Counted from the first letter of the stretch, positions 51,772-60,512 are shown. The stretch is DNA of 64,000 nucleotides from Pseudomonas sp. NKUCC02_KPG (GCF_019345465.1 NZ_JAHKRC010000016.1:1-64000), one strand, 5' to 3'. Notes: generated by a model not told the origin, from the sequence alone. Numbers and translations are program-made.

Positions 51772-53106
51772 ATGATGGATATCGATCTGAAAGCTCGCGT
51801 GGATAACGGTCCGATGGTGCGGTTTCAATGGCTCGCCATCGGGATCTGCATCGTGTTGAACATGATCGATGGCTTTGATGTGCTGGTGATGGCGTTCACG
51901 GCGGCTTCGGTGTCGGCCGAGTGGGGCCTGAGCGGGGCGCAAATCGGCATGTTGCTCAGTGCCGGGCTGTTTGGCATGGCGGCGGGTTCGCTGTTTCTCG
52001 CCCCCTGGGCAGATCGCATCGGTCGACGCCCATTGATCCTGTTGTGCCTGGTGGTCAGCGGCACGGGCATGCTGCTTTCGGCGTTGAGCCAGACACCGGT
52101 GCAGTTGGCGCTGCTGCGCGGGCTTGCGGGGCTGGGGATTGGCGGGATTCTGGCCAGCAGCAACGTGATTGCCAGCGAGTACGCCAGCAAGCGCTGGCGC
52201 GGCCTGGCAGTGAGTCTGCAATCCACCGGCTATGCCCTGGGTGCCACCCTGGGCGGTTTGCTGGCAGTCTGGTTGTTGACCCATTGGGGCTGGCGTTCGG
52301 TGTTTGTCTTCGGCGGGGTTGTGACCTTTGCGGTGATCCCGCTGGTGTTGCTGTGGCTGCCCGAGTCGCTGGACTTTTTGCTTGCGCGCCGCCCGGCCAC
52401 GGCCTTGCAACGTATCAATAGCCTGGCCCGACGCCTGGGTCAGCCAGCCTTGAACCAGATGCCTGCTGCGGTGGTGAGTCCGGCGGGTGCCAGTACCGGC
52501 CTGACCAAGCTTCTGGCGCCCGCCATGCGCCGCACCACGCTGCTGATCTGGCTGTTGTTCTTCCTGGTGATGTTCGGCTTTTACTTTGTGATGAGCTGGA
52601 CGCCAAAACTGCTGGTGTCGGCCGGGCTTTCGGCGCAACAGGGCATTACCGGCGGCGTGTTGTTGAGCGTTGGCGGGATCTTTGGCGCGGCGCTGATCGG
52701 CGGCTTGTCATCGCGCTGGCCGCTGACCCGGGTGCTGTCGCTGTTCATGCTGATTACCGCGGGCTTGCTAGTGCTGTTTGTCGGCTCTGGGTCTTCGGTC
52801 ATGGCCGCGTTGGGGCTTGGATTGCTGATCGGGCTGTTTTCCAATGGCTGCGTTGCCGGGCTCTATGCATTGTCGCCAGTGGTGTATGACGCTTCCGTAC
52901 GAGCAACGGGCGTGGGCTGGGGGATCGGCATTGGGCGTATCGGCGCGATCCTGTCGCCCATTGTGGCCGGTTTTCTGCTGGATGCCGGCTGGCAGCCCCT
53001 GCACCTGTATGGCGTGTTTGCCATCGTGTTCGTGATCGCGGCCGGTTGCTTGCTGCTGCTCAAACCGTCGACTTCGCAGGCACAACCGGCGCTGGCCCAG
53101 GCCTGA
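51772..53106 (+). CDS. MFS aromatic-acid transporter (VanK/PcaK-like)
   Basis: AAHS-family carrier of 444 aa, 12 segments. Segment-1 motif IDGFDVLVMAFTAAS, loop APWADRIGRRPLILLCLVVS and ASVRATGVGWGIGIGRIGAI fit PcaK/VanK. It precedes a porin and vanR in the P. putida order and has VanR-like operators in its promoter region, so vanillate (or protocatechuate) is the likely cargo. The start at 51772 (MMDIDLK) follows AGGCAGGTG; the ATG at 51730 is less likely. Confidence 0.87.
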   Translation: MMDIDLKARVDNGPMVRFQWLAIGICIVLNMIDGFDVLVMAFTAASVSAEWGLSGAQIGMLLSAGLFGMAAGSLFLAPWADRIGRRPLILLCLVVSGTGMLLSALSQTPVQLALLRGLAGLGIGGILASSNVIASEYASKRWRGLAVSLQSTGYALGATLGGLLAVWLLTHWGWRSVFVFGGVVTFAVIPLVLLWLPESLDFLLARRPATALQRINSLARRLGQPALNQMPAAVVSPAGASTGLTKLLAPAMRRTTLLIWLLFFLVMFGFYFVMSWTPKLLVSAGLSAQQGITGGVLLSVGGIFGAALIGGLSSRWPLTRVLSLFMLITAGLLVLFVGSGSSVMAALGLGLLIGLFSNGCVAGLYALSPVVYDASVRATGVGWGIGIGRIGAILSPIVAGFLLDAGWQPLHLYGVFAIVFVIAAGCLLLLKPSTSQAQPALAQA

Positions 53107-53221
53107 TTCAACCTTCTGATCAATGCCCGGCCTGGCCGGGCGCATACCCTTATTTATCTGTCTGGGCGGGCTGTATCAGCTGCGGGGAGCGGCTGCGCCC
53201 AACAATCGGAGAACAATAATA

Positions 53222-54448
53222 ATGAAGATGCTTACAGGTTTGCTGTCGTTGTCGGTGTGTGCCTCGGCAATGGCCCAGGATGCAGGTTTTTTTGACGGCG
53301 CGAAGGCCGATTTGATGCTGCGCAACTACTACTTCAATCGTGATTTTCGTGACCACAGCGCCGGCAAAAGCAAGGTGGATGAATGGGCGCAGGGCTTTAT
53401 TCTGAAATTCAGCTCCGGTTACACCCCGGGGCCTGTGGGTTTTGGCCTGGAAGGGATTGCCATGCTTGGGGTCAAGCTCGACAGCAGTCGCGTGGCCAGT
53501 GGCTCCGAACTGCTGCCGGTGAACAGCGATGGTCGCGCGGCCGATAACTTTGGCCGGGCAGGGCTGGCGGCCAAGGCGCGCTTTTCGGAAACGGAAGTGA
53601 AGGTTGGCGAATTGCTGCCGGATGTTCCGGTGTTGCGGTACGACGATGGGCGACTGCTGCCGCAGACCTTCCGTGGCGCCATGCTGGTGTCCAGGGAGAT
53701 TGAAGGCCTGGGGCTGCAGGCGGGGCAATACCGGGCCGTGAGCCTGCGCAATTCTTCGGACATGCAGGATCTGGCGGCGTGGGCTGCGCCGGGCGTGACC
53801 TCCGACCGATTCAACTATGCGGGGGCTGAGTACCGTTTCAATGAGCAGCGTACCCAGGTGGGGGCGTGGCATTCGCAGTTGGCGGATATCTATCAGCAAA
53901 GCTATTTCAATCTGCTGCACAAACAGCCGGTGGGTGACTGGGTGCTGGGCGCCAATCTGGGTTACTTCATCGACAAGGACGATGGTAGCGCGCGTATCGG
54001 TCGGGTCAGCAGCCGCACGGCGTACGGACTGTTCTCCGCGGCTACGGGCGGGCACACGTTGTACCTGGGGTTGCAGCGGGTCAGCGGGGACAGCGGCTGG
54101 ATGTCGGTGTACGGCAGCAGCGGGCGCACGCTGGGCAACGACATGTTCAACGGTAACTTCAGCAATGCCGACGAGCGCTCCTGGCAAGCGCGTTACGACT
54201 ACAACTTTGCCGCGCTCGGGGTGCCTGGATTGCTGGCGATGGTTCGCTATGGTCATGGCGACAACGCCACCACCAAACAGGGGACTAACGGCAAGGAATG
54301 GGAGCGCGATACCGAAGTCGGCTATACGTTCCAGAGCGGCACGCTGAAGAATCTCAGCTTGCGCGTCAACAACGCCACCAACCGTCGCAGCTTCAACAGC
54401 GACTTCGACCAGACCCGTGTGATCGTGAGTTATCCGTTGTCGATGTAG
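53222..54448 (+). CDS. OprD-family porin of the vanillate cluster
   Basis: Outer-membrane barrel of 408 aa, signal peptide ending near residue 16 (CASAMA), then QDAGFFDGAKADLMLRNYYF. Shares with the 41522 porin the blocks WAQGFILKFSSGYTPGPVGF and GVKLDSSRVASGSELLPVNS. It ends in ...YPLSM; a Met at the end differs from the aromatic terminus of most barrels. It follows the MFS gene by 115 bp and probably forms its outer-membrane entry route for vanillate. The start at 53222 is preferred because it gives the signal peptide. Confidence 0.9.
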   Translation: MKMLTGLLSLSVCASAMAQDAGFFDGAKADLMLRNYYFNRDFRDHSAGKSKVDEWAQGFILKFSSGYTPGPVGFGLEGIAMLGVKLDSSRVASGSELLPVNSDGRAADNFGRAGLAAKARFSETEVKVGELLPDVPVLRYDDGRLLPQTFRGAMLVSREIEGLGLQAGQYRAVSLRNSSDMQDLAAWAAPGVTSDRFNYAGAEYRFNEQRTQVGAWHSQLADIYQQSYFNLLHKQPVGDWVLGANLGYFIDKDDGSARIGRVSSRTAYGLFSAATGGHTLYLGLQRVSGDSGWMSVYGSSGRTLGNDMFNGNFSNADERSWQARYDYNFAALGVPGLLAMVRYGHGDNATTKQGTNGKEWERDTEVGYTFQSGTLKNLSLRVNNATNRRSFNSDFDQTRVIVSYPLSM

Positions 54449-54500
54449 GGGGGCTGCGATGCAGGCAGTGCGGTGTGTCTGTCGAATCGCGTCGATACCA

Positions 54501-54526
54501 TCGCGAGCAAGCCCGCTCCCACAGGG
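54501..54526. repeat. REP half-element
   Basis: TCGCGAGCAAGCCCGCTCCC, then ACAGGG, is a single REP copy between the porin gene and vanR. No inverted partner is visible. Confidence 0.7.
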
Positions 54527-54586
54527 GGATGTGCCAGGTAGTAGATGCTGAGGGATGTGTGCGCCGCTCAGTCTCTATAGCCGCTC

Positions 54587-55342
54587 ATGCGTTACTATGG
54601 CCGCTCACGTTTTCTGGATGCTGCCTGGATGAGCAAACCCGGTCAATTGGTGCTGATTGCACTGCGCAAGATGATTGCCTCAGGCGAGCTTGCCGCTGGC
54701 GAACGCCTCATGGAAATTCCCACTGCCGAGTTGTTCGGCGTCTCCCGCATGCCGGTACGCATGGCCTTTCGCACGCTTGAGCAGGAAGGCTTGCTGGTGC
54801 GTTTCGGCGGGCGCGGTTTTCAGGTGCGTTCGGTCAGTGCCAATGACATTGCGGGTGCGGTGGAGGTGCGCGGGGTGCTCGAAGGCCTGGCGGCACGTTT
54901 GACGGCCGAACGCGGGCTGTCGGGAGAGGCACGGGCCGCCCTGGAGTTGTGCCTGTTGCAAGGGGATGAGCTGTTCGATAAAGGCTTCGTCACCGAGGAC
55001 GATCTTGAGGTCTATCACGACCTCAATATGCGCTTTCATCAGGTTATCGTTGAGGGCAGTCACAACCCGGCCATTGCCGATGCCCTGGCACGCAATGATC
55101 ATTTGCCGTTTGCTTCAGTGACGGCGCTGGCGGTTGATCGCAAGGACATGGCCCGTGAATACCGGCGCTTCAACTATGCCCATATGCAGCATCATTCGGT
55201 GTTCGATGCGCTGGTCAGTCGCCAGGGTGCCCGCGCCGAAGCGATCATGCGCGAGCACGCCAACGCGACGTTGCGCTATGCCGAAATCTTCGGCTCGGCC
55301 ACTGCCAATGAGCGGATGAAAGTGATCCACCGCTCCGATTGA
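54587..55342 (+). CDS. vanR: VanR, GntR-family repressor of the vanillate genes
   Basis: FadR/VanR-type GntR regulator of 251 aa (237 aa if begun at the in-frame ATG 54629). The winged helix is at residues 18-75 (GQLVLIALRKMIASGELAAG, VSRMPVRMAFRTLEQEGLLV) and the C-terminal helical FCD ligand domain has NMRFHQVIVEGSHNPAIADA and the late HH motif. A stop at 54578 limits the start to 54587 or later. Convergent with vanB with a 3-bp gap. Likely binds the four TGGATCCA sites, vanillate being the inducer; inferred from Caulobacter and Pseudomonas VanR. Confidence 0.93.
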   Translation: MRYYGRSRFLDAAWMSKPGQLVLIALRKMIASGELAAGERLMEIPTAELFGVSRMPVRMAFRTLEQEGLLVRFGGRGFQVRSVSANDIAGAVEVRGVLEGLAARLTAERGLSGEARAALELCLLQGDELFDKGFVTEDDLEVYHDLNMRFHQVIVEGSHNPAIADALARNDHLPFASVTALAVDRKDMAREYRRFNYAHMQHHSVFDALVSRQGARAEAIMREHANATLRYAEIFGSATANERMKVIHRSD

Positions 55343-55345
55343 AGT

Positions 55346-56296
55346 TCAGATATCCAGCACCAGCATGGGCGATTTCGAGCGCGAACAGCACGGAGTGAAC
55401 TGATCGTTGCAAGCCTGCTCCTCTTCGGTGAGGAACATGTCGCGATGATCCGGAACGCCTTCCAGCACGCGGGTCAGGCACGTGCCGCATACCCCTTGCT
55501 CGCATGACATGGGTATATCGATGCCGTGACTTTCCAGGACCTGGACCACGGTTTTGTCCGCTGGAATATCGAAGACCTGGCCGGTGCTGCCCACCTTGAC
55601 CGAAAAGCTGCCGTCGTTGCTGCTGTCAACCGGGGCGGCGGCGAAGTACTCCCGGTGCAGGGCGTGCTCCTGCCAGTCTTGAGCGCGCGCACTGTCCAGA
55701 ACATGCTGCATGAAGCCGCCCGGGCCGCACACGTACAAATGGGTGCCGGGCTGCGGGCTGGCCAGCACCTGGGCTGCATTCAGGGCGGTCTCTGGCTGCT
55801 CGTCGAAGTGCATGAACACCCGGTCGGCAAAAGGCGAGTTGCGCAGGCGCTCGACAAAGGCCGCCCGCTCGCTGGACCGGGCGCAGTAATGCAGTTCGAA
55901 ATCTGCGCCGCTGTGGGCCAGGCGCTCCGCCATGCACAGAATCGGGGTGATCCCTATGCCCCCTGCAAACAGCAAGCTGCGGCGGGCTTCGTGGATCAGC
56001 GGGAACAGGTTGCGCGGTTCACTGATGCGCAGGCTATCGCCACTCTTGATCTGTTCATGCAGGCTTTGCGAGCCGCCCCGTGAAGCCGGATCCCTGAGCA
56101 CGCCAATCAGGTAGCGATGCTGTTCATCAGGATGGTTGCACAGGGAGTATTGGCGGATCAGTCCGCCGGGCAGGTGCACATCAATGTGCGATCCGGCACT
56201 GAACGCGGGGAGGGCGCTGCCATCGGCGTTGGCCAGCTCATAGGTGCAAATGCCCTGTGCTTCGTTGTTGCGAGATACCACCACCACATCAATCAT
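55346..56296 (-). CDS. vanB: Vanillate O-demethylase reductase VanB
   Basis: Reductase of 316 aa that brings electrons from NADH to VanA. Layout is phthalate dioxygenase reductase-like: FMN domain with RQYSLCNHP, NAD domain with LLFAGGIGITPILCM and YVCGPGGFMQHVL, then a C-terminal plant-type [2Fe-2S] ferredoxin (Cys265, Cys270, Cys273 and Cys303/304; CEQGVCGTC). It follows vanA by 64 bp. Confidence 0.96.
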   Translation of the reverse strand: MIDVVVVSRNNEAQGICTYELANADGSALPAFSAGSHIDVHLPGGLIRQYSLCNHPDEQHRYLIGVLRDPASRGGSQSLHEQIKSGDSLRISEPRNLFPLIHEARRSLLFAGGIGITPILCMAERLAHSGADFELHYCARSSERAAFVERLRNSPFADRVFMHFDEQPETALNAAQVLASPQPGTHLYVCGPGGFMQHVLDSARAQDWQEHALHREYFAAAPVDSSNDGSFSVKVGSTGQVFDIPADKTVVQVLESHGIDIPMSCEQGVCGTCLTRVLEGVPDHRDMFLTEEEQACNDQFTPCCSRSKSPMLVLDI

Positions 56297-56360
56297 GCTG
56301 CTTCCTCAAAGCGTTGCCATTGAGGGGGCTGGCCCACGTGCGCTCGCCCCCGTCCGGGAA

Positions 56361-57419
56361 TTACTGCGCAGTGGCGATCAAGTGTGGCTCGGGTGTGCGT
56401 TCGCTGGCGATGATGCGGTCCAGGACGCGGCGTGACTGCACGCCGCCCGAGTCGATATTGAGCTTGAGCAATGCGCGTTGCGGGTGGTCCAGCAGGTTTT
56501 GTTGCTGTTGTTCGAGCATCTCCAGGTCTTCGCTGAAAATCTTGCCCTGGCCCTCGCGGATGGTCGCGGTGAGCGCCTGATCCTGAGGGTTGAAGTTGCG
56601 TGCCATCCCCCAGAAGTACCAGATCGAGGTGTCTGTTTCAGGGGTGATGAAATCGACCACGATGCTCGATGCCTTGAACTCGGGGGCTGCGTGGTAGCCG
56701 CCTTTGCCCGCGTGAGCGACCCCGACTTCGATCAAGACGTGGCTGGGTGGCGAGAAGCGGCAGATCTGCCAGCGGTCCACCGGCACATCGTCGGCCAGAT
56801 TATTGCCGCGCAAGGCCATGCGCCAGAACGGCGGGGCCATGATGTTTTCCATGTGCCGCGCCGTGACGACTTCGTTGCCTTCAACCGTGGTGGTCGGGGC
56901 GACTTCGTCGATTTCCTTCTGGCCAATGCTGGAGGCGTGTACGTAGGTTTCGTGGGTCAGGTCCATCAGGTTGTCGATCATCAGGCGATAGTCGCAACCG
57001 ATATGAAACAGGCCGCCGCCATAGGCCCATTCATCGCTCACCGCCCACTCCAGGTGGTGGATCAATGCAGGGTCGGCTTGATCCTGATCGCCGGGCCATA
57101 CCCAGATAAAGCCGTAGCGTTCGACCACGGCATAGGTCTTGTTGCACGGGAAACCGCGTACCCGCTGTCCGGGCATCTCGACGGTTTTGCCGTCGCAGCC
57201 CATGACCAGCCCGTGATAGCCGCACACCAGGTTGCCGTTCTCGACATAACCCAGTGACAGGGGAGCACCGCGATGCGGGCAAAAGTTCTCGACAGCGGCG
57301 ACTTTGTTTTCGTGGCCGCGATAAAAAACCATTTTCTCGCCGCAAATCTGCCGGCCCAAAGGCTTGTCGGTGATTTCATCGGGGGTGCATGCGACGTACC
57401 AGGTGTTTTTTGGGTACAT
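56361..57419 (-). CDS. vanA: Vanillate O-demethylase oxygenase VanA
   Basis: Rieske monooxygenase of 352 aa that demethylates vanillate to protocatechuate and formaldehyde. Rieske motif CPHRGAPLS...CGYHG (Cys47, His49, Cys66, His69) and mononuclear iron site NLMDLTHETYVH (Asp153, His156, His161). The start at 57419 (MYPKNTWYVACTPDEI) has GGAG 7 bp before it; a TTG at 57425 is less likely. The first palindrome TGGATCCA lies 34 bp upstream. No formaldehyde detoxification gene is in the cluster. Confidence 0.97.
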   Translation of the reverse strand: MYPKNTWYVACTPDEITDKPLGRQICGEKMVFYRGHENKVAAVENFCPHRGAPLSLGYVENGNLVCGYHGLVMGCDGKTVEMPGQRVRGFPCNKTYAVVERYGFIWVWPGDQDQADPALIHHLEWAVSDEWAYGGGLFHIGCDYRLMIDNLMDLTHETYVHASSIGQKEIDEVAPTTTVEGNEVVTARHMENIMAPPFWRMALRGNNLADDVPVDRWQICRFSPPSHVLIEVGVAHAGKGGYHAAPEFKASSIVVDFITPETDTSIWYFWGMARNFNPQDQALTATIREGQGKIFSEDLEMLEQQQQNLLDHPQRALLKLNIDSGGVQSRRVLDRIIASERTPEPHLIATAQ

Positions 57420-57452
57420 GACCAATCTCCAGATCAGGTGTTATTGCTCTTA

Positions 57453-57460
57453 TGGATCCA
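57453..57460. promoter_or_regulatory. VanR-operator-like palindrome (site 3), vanA promoter
   Basis: TGGATCCA within TTATGGATCCATTAG, 34 bp before the vanA start. On the minus strand it follows TTGACT/TTGAAA hexamers at about -35 distance, so bound VanR would cover the core promoter. Confidence 0.7.
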
Positions 57461-57527
57461 TTAGGCGGCATTGGGATCTTTCAAGTCAATTTCATGTGGG
57501 AGTATTGTTGGGTTTGACTGGGGGTTT

Positions 57528-57542
57528 TGGCGATTATCGAAC
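57528..57542. promoter_or_regulatory. PcaR-box-like site in the vanA upstream region
   Basis: On the minus strand GTTCGATAATCGCCA, 13 of 15 positions of the remembered PcaR consensus GTTCGATAATCGCAC, the best match of the four. It lies 109 bp before the vanA start. Confidence 0.6.
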
Positions 57543-57569
57543 ACAAAATGCAAAGGTGAGCGATAACAG

Positions 57570-57577
57570 TGGATCCA
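57570..57577. promoter_or_regulatory. VanR-operator-like palindrome (site 4)
   Basis: TGGATCCA within CAGTGGATCCATTAAATAAA, 117 bp from site 3. It is also 153 bp from the divergent SotB-like gene at 57730. Confidence 0.65.
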
Positions 57578-57729
57578 TTAAATAAATATGCAGGGAGAGC
57601 CGATGTTCATCAACAGCTCCCCGAGAAGGCTATAAACTACCGTCTGCGTGGTTCTGGCTCGAAGGGTCTGCAAGGGCGGTCGTGTCATGGGCTTGTTAGA
57701 TCATCGATAGCGAGTAGTGCATTCTTTAA

Positions 57730-58914
57730 ATGACCAACCCCACTTCTACCTCCAATGCCACCTGGCAGCCGGTCATCGCGCTGGCGCTGGCCGCCTTTGT
57801 GTTCAACACCACGGAATTTGTGCCTGTGGGGTTGTTGAGTGCGATTGGCGGCAGCTTTGATCTGTCCACTGCCAAGGTCGGACTGATGCTGACCATCTAT
57901 GCGTGGGTGGTTTCGCTGGCATCGCTGCCGATCATGCTGCTGACCCGCAACGTCGAGCGCCGCAAGTTGTTGCTCGTGCTGTTCGGGCTGTTTATCGCCA
58001 GTCATGTGCTGTCGAGCCTGGCGGCCAACTTCGGCATTTTGTTGTTAAGCCGGATCGGGGTAGCGTTGTCTCATGCCCTGTTCTGGTCCATTACGGCGTC
58101 ACTGGCGGTGAGGCTGGCGCCAGAAGGCAAGGAGGTGCAAGCCTTGGGCCTGTTGGCGACCGGCACGTCGCTGGCGATGGTCATGGGTGTTCCCCTGGGC
58201 CGCTTGCTGGGTGAGGCGATGGGCTGGCGCACAACCTTTATCGTGATTGCGGTGCTTGCCGCAGTGCTGGTGTTTTGGCTGGCCAGAACCTTGCCGTTGT
58301 TGCCAAGCCAGAACTCGGGCTCCCTCAGAAGCCTGCCGGTATTGTTCAAGCGACCTGCGCTGGTGGCGGTCTATGTGCTGACGGCGGTGGTGATCACGGC
58401 ACAGTTCACTGCCTACAGCTACGTCGAGCCCTTTGTGCAGGGTGTGGCCGGCATGAGTGGCAGTACCGTTACCCTGATTCTGCTGCTGTTCGGCGGTGCG
58501 GGGATTATCGGTTCCCTTTGCTTCAGCTGGTTCCACAAGTACAGCCCGCAGGCTTTCCTGTTGATCGCTGTAGGCCTGATCGCGCTGAGCCTGCTGTTGC
58601 TGTTGCCGGCCAGCAACTGGATTGAATCCCTGGGTGTGTTGAGCATTATCTGGGGGATGGCGATCATGGGGTTTGGTTTGGCGATGCAGTCCAGGGTTCT
58701 GACACTGGCGCCCGATGCAACGGATGTGGCGATGGCCATGTTCTCGGGTATTTACAACATCGGGATCGGCGGGGGTGCGCTGCTGGGCAGTTCGGTGGGC
58801 AGCCATTTCGGCTTTGCCTGGATCGGGCTGGCGGGGGGTTCGCTGGCGGGGCTGGCATTGGTGTTCTACGCCTGGACCATGTACCGGCTAAACCGCAGCG
58901 CCGCACAGGCCTGA
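57730..58914 (+). CDS. MFS sugar/drug efflux transporter (SotB-like)
   Basis: Exporter of 394 aa, about 12 segments, with FVFNTTEFVPVGLLSAIGGS at the start and LSRIGVALSHALFWSITASL, both typical of SotB/YdeA and the AraJ-type efflux group. The long stretch 57420-57729 between vanA and this gene holds the van operators and otherwise no gene. No clear ribosome binding site. Its link to the van genes, if any, is unknown. Confidence 0.83.
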   Translation: MTNPTSTSNATWQPVIALALAAFVFNTTEFVPVGLLSAIGGSFDLSTAKVGLMLTIYAWVVSLASLPIMLLTRNVERRKLLLVLFGLFIASHVLSSLAANFGILLLSRIGVALSHALFWSITASLAVRLAPEGKEVQALGLLATGTSLAMVMGVPLGRLLGEAMGWRTTFIVIAVLAAVLVFWLARTLPLLPSQNSGSLRSLPVLFKRPALVAVYVLTAVVITAQFTAYSYVEPFVQGVAGMSGSTVTLILLLFGGAGIIGSLCFSWFHKYSPQAFLLIAVGLIALSLLLLLPASNWIESLGVLSIIWGMAIMGFGLAMQSRVLTLAPDATDVAMAMFSGIYNIGIGGGALLGSSVGSHFGFAWIGLAGGSLAGLALVFYAWTMYRLNRSAAQA

Positions 58915-58918
58915 CAAA

Positions 58919-58949
58919 CCGGGGTTCTGGCGCAATGCCAGAGCCCCGG
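58919..58949. terminator. Hairpin between convergent genes
   Basis: CCGGGGTTCTGGC (58919-58931), loop GCAAT, GCCAGAGCCCCGG (58937-58949), stem of 13 bp with one G-T pair. It separates the SotB-like gene from mntP and has no long T tract; likely a bidirectional terminator. Confidence 0.65.
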
Positions 58950-58955
58950 AAGGTA

Positions 58956-59534
58956 TTACACGGCGCTCAGATGCTCGTACAGAATCGTGGCGCCCACGAT
59001 GATCAACACCACGCCGCCCACGATCTCCGCACGCTTGCCGACGAGGCTGCCCAGCGCCCGGCCAAGCATGGTGCCGATAATGACCATGGTCATGGTGGCC
59101 AGGCCGATGGCAGCAGCTGCCACCAGGATATTGACGTCCACAAAAGCCAGGCCGACGCCTACCGCCAGCGCATCGATGCTGGTGGCGATGGCCGTGACCA
59201 CCAGAATCCAGAAAGAGTGTTGCGACGGTTTGTCTTCGGGCTCGTCTTCATCGGGTTTTACGCCGTTGTAGATCATGTACAGGCCCAGACCCAGCAGCAG
59301 GATGAAGGCGATCCAGTGGTCCCACTGAGTGACGTAGCTGCTGGCCGCCTGACCGATGGCCCAGCCGATCACAGGCGTAATGGCTTCGATCACACCAAAG
59401 ATCAGACCGGTGCGCAGGGCTTCGCTGAAACGGGGTTTGTGCAGGCTTGAGCCTTTGCCGATGGCGGCGGCAAAAGCATCGGTGGACATGGCGAAAGCCA
59501 GGAGAATCAGGGCAATTGGGTTCAATTCAGTCAT
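58956..59534 (-). CDS. mntP: Manganese efflux pump MntP
   Basis: Membrane protein of 192 aa, six segments, of the MntP (YebN) family that exports Mn(II). It begins MTELNPIALILLAFAMSTDA and carries the paired motif FAMSTDAFAAAIGKG / TSIDALAVGVGLAF. The start at 59534 gives the family length; the frame to 59666 continues into the leader. A yybP-ykoY type riboswitch lies upstream. Confidence 0.95.
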   Translation of the reverse strand: MTELNPIALILLAFAMSTDAFAAAIGKGSSLHKPRFSEALRTGLIFGVIEAITPVIGWAIGQAASSYVTQWDHWIAFILLLGLGLYMIYNGVKPDEDEPEDKPSQHSFWILVVTAIATSIDALAVGVGLAFVDVNILVAAAAIGLATMTMVIIGTMLGRALGSLVGKRAEIVGGVVLIIVGATILYEHLSAV

Positions 59535-59594
59535 CCAGCCGGGCTTGAGACAACGACATAGCACTGCGCGCCCGACTTCAGCACAGGTATGACG

Positions 59595-59695
59595 TTGGTC
59601 TCGCAAATCCGTATGGATGCCATGGCCACGGCAGGTTGCCGAGAATGTTGACCAGAGCGCCGCCACGCAAGTGACGGCCAGCTACTCCCCAAAGA
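59595..59695 (-). ncRNA. yybP-ykoY (Mn2+) riboswitch leader of mntP
   Basis: On the minus strand: TTTGGGGAGTAGC (around 59682-59694), then GGTCAACATTCTC (around 59641-59654), then GCGAGACCAACGTC (around 59591-59604). The spaced blocks GGGGAGUAG, GUCAACA and GAGACC are the recognisable elements of the yybP-ykoY motif, as in E. coli mntP. Mn2+ binding would favour mntP expression. About 60-65 nt follow before the mntP start. Confidence 0.88.
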
Positions 59696-59808
59696 GGGGC
59701 GCAGAATAACAGCAAATGATGCAATTAAGGGAAAAGGCTAAATTTATCGTAGGATTCTTCGTTTATAAGATCGCCTGAAAACCGTGGTCAGCTCCCGCAG
59801 GGGGGCAT

Positions 59809-60246
59809 TCAGGCCGACGTGCTGACCATCGACCCCGAGCCGCTGCTGCCCTGGGCTGTCAGTGCCTGCAGCAATGCGGCCGTGGCCGCTTGCAGCGCCG
59901 CAGTGGTCGCCGTCACTTGTGCCTGGGCCCCGGCAACGGCAGCGGCCTTGGCGTCCGGGCTCTGGTCGCTGGCCTGAATGCTTTGCAGTGCCTGCATCTG
60001 CTGCTGGAGCTGTTTTTGCAGTTGCGCGATCTGTTTTTTCAACTGCTTGACCGTGTCTGAACTGTCGTCACTGCTGTCTGGTGCAGGTGCCGCATTGGCG
60101 CCCCTGGACGCTCGCGGCTTGACCTGTTCGGTGGCCGTGGCGCTGGCGTCACTCACGGCGCTGCTGTCCGGCGCGTTGCTGGATGCAGTGCTGGCCACGC
60201 TCTGGATATTCAGGCTGGATGCCAAGGGGTTGATGCTGCCGACCAT
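59809..60246 (-). CDS. FlxA-like coiled-coil protein
   Basis: Protein of 145 aa. The N-terminal part is Ser/Ala-rich, then a coiled coil of Gln-Leu heptads (VKQLKKQIAQLQKQLQQQMQ) at about residues 67-87, then an Ala-Thr-rich tail. The pattern fits FlxA-like proteins of unknown function. AAAGGACG precedes the ATG at 60246; a frame to 60336 continues without a better site. Low-complexity composition makes the assignment by pattern only. Confidence 0.7.
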   Translation of the reverse strand: MVGSINPLASSLNIQSVASTASSNAPDSSAVSDASATATEQVKPRASRGANAAPAPDSSDDSSDTVKQLKKQIAQLQKQLQQQMQALQSIQASDQSPDAKAAAVAGAQAQVTATTAALQAATAALLQALTAQGSSGSGSMVSTSA

Positions 60247-60359
60247 GTCGATTCGTCCTTTAAACCTTATGCCATTCAAGTCCATCGGCAGGGCGCGCCA
60301 GTGCTTTAGGCCGTGGCGCGAAATAAGCCGGATCACAGGTCATATGCTTATTCCCTAAC

Positions 60360-60385
60360 GGTATTTAAATTAAATTTCTTATACC
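60360..60385. promoter_or_regulatory. AT-rich GGTAT-N16-ATACC inverted repeat
   Basis: GGTAT (60360-60364), a 16-nt spacer of A and T mostly, and ATACC (60381-60385), 128 bp before the TauD-family gene. It resembles LysR-type (CysB/Cbl) operators in composition and could control the dioxygenase-ABC operon; unproven. The rest of 60247-60512 shows nothing else. Confidence 0.4.
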
Positions 60386-60512
60386 TATAAAGTCATACCC
60401 CTGCGTACAGGTCGACCAATCGACGCGCCGCACGAAATGAACCAACACGGGACCTCCGTGAGTTTCTGATCGATCAGCGCGCCATTGGGTGTGCTCTGCG
60501 TGGGAGTGATTT

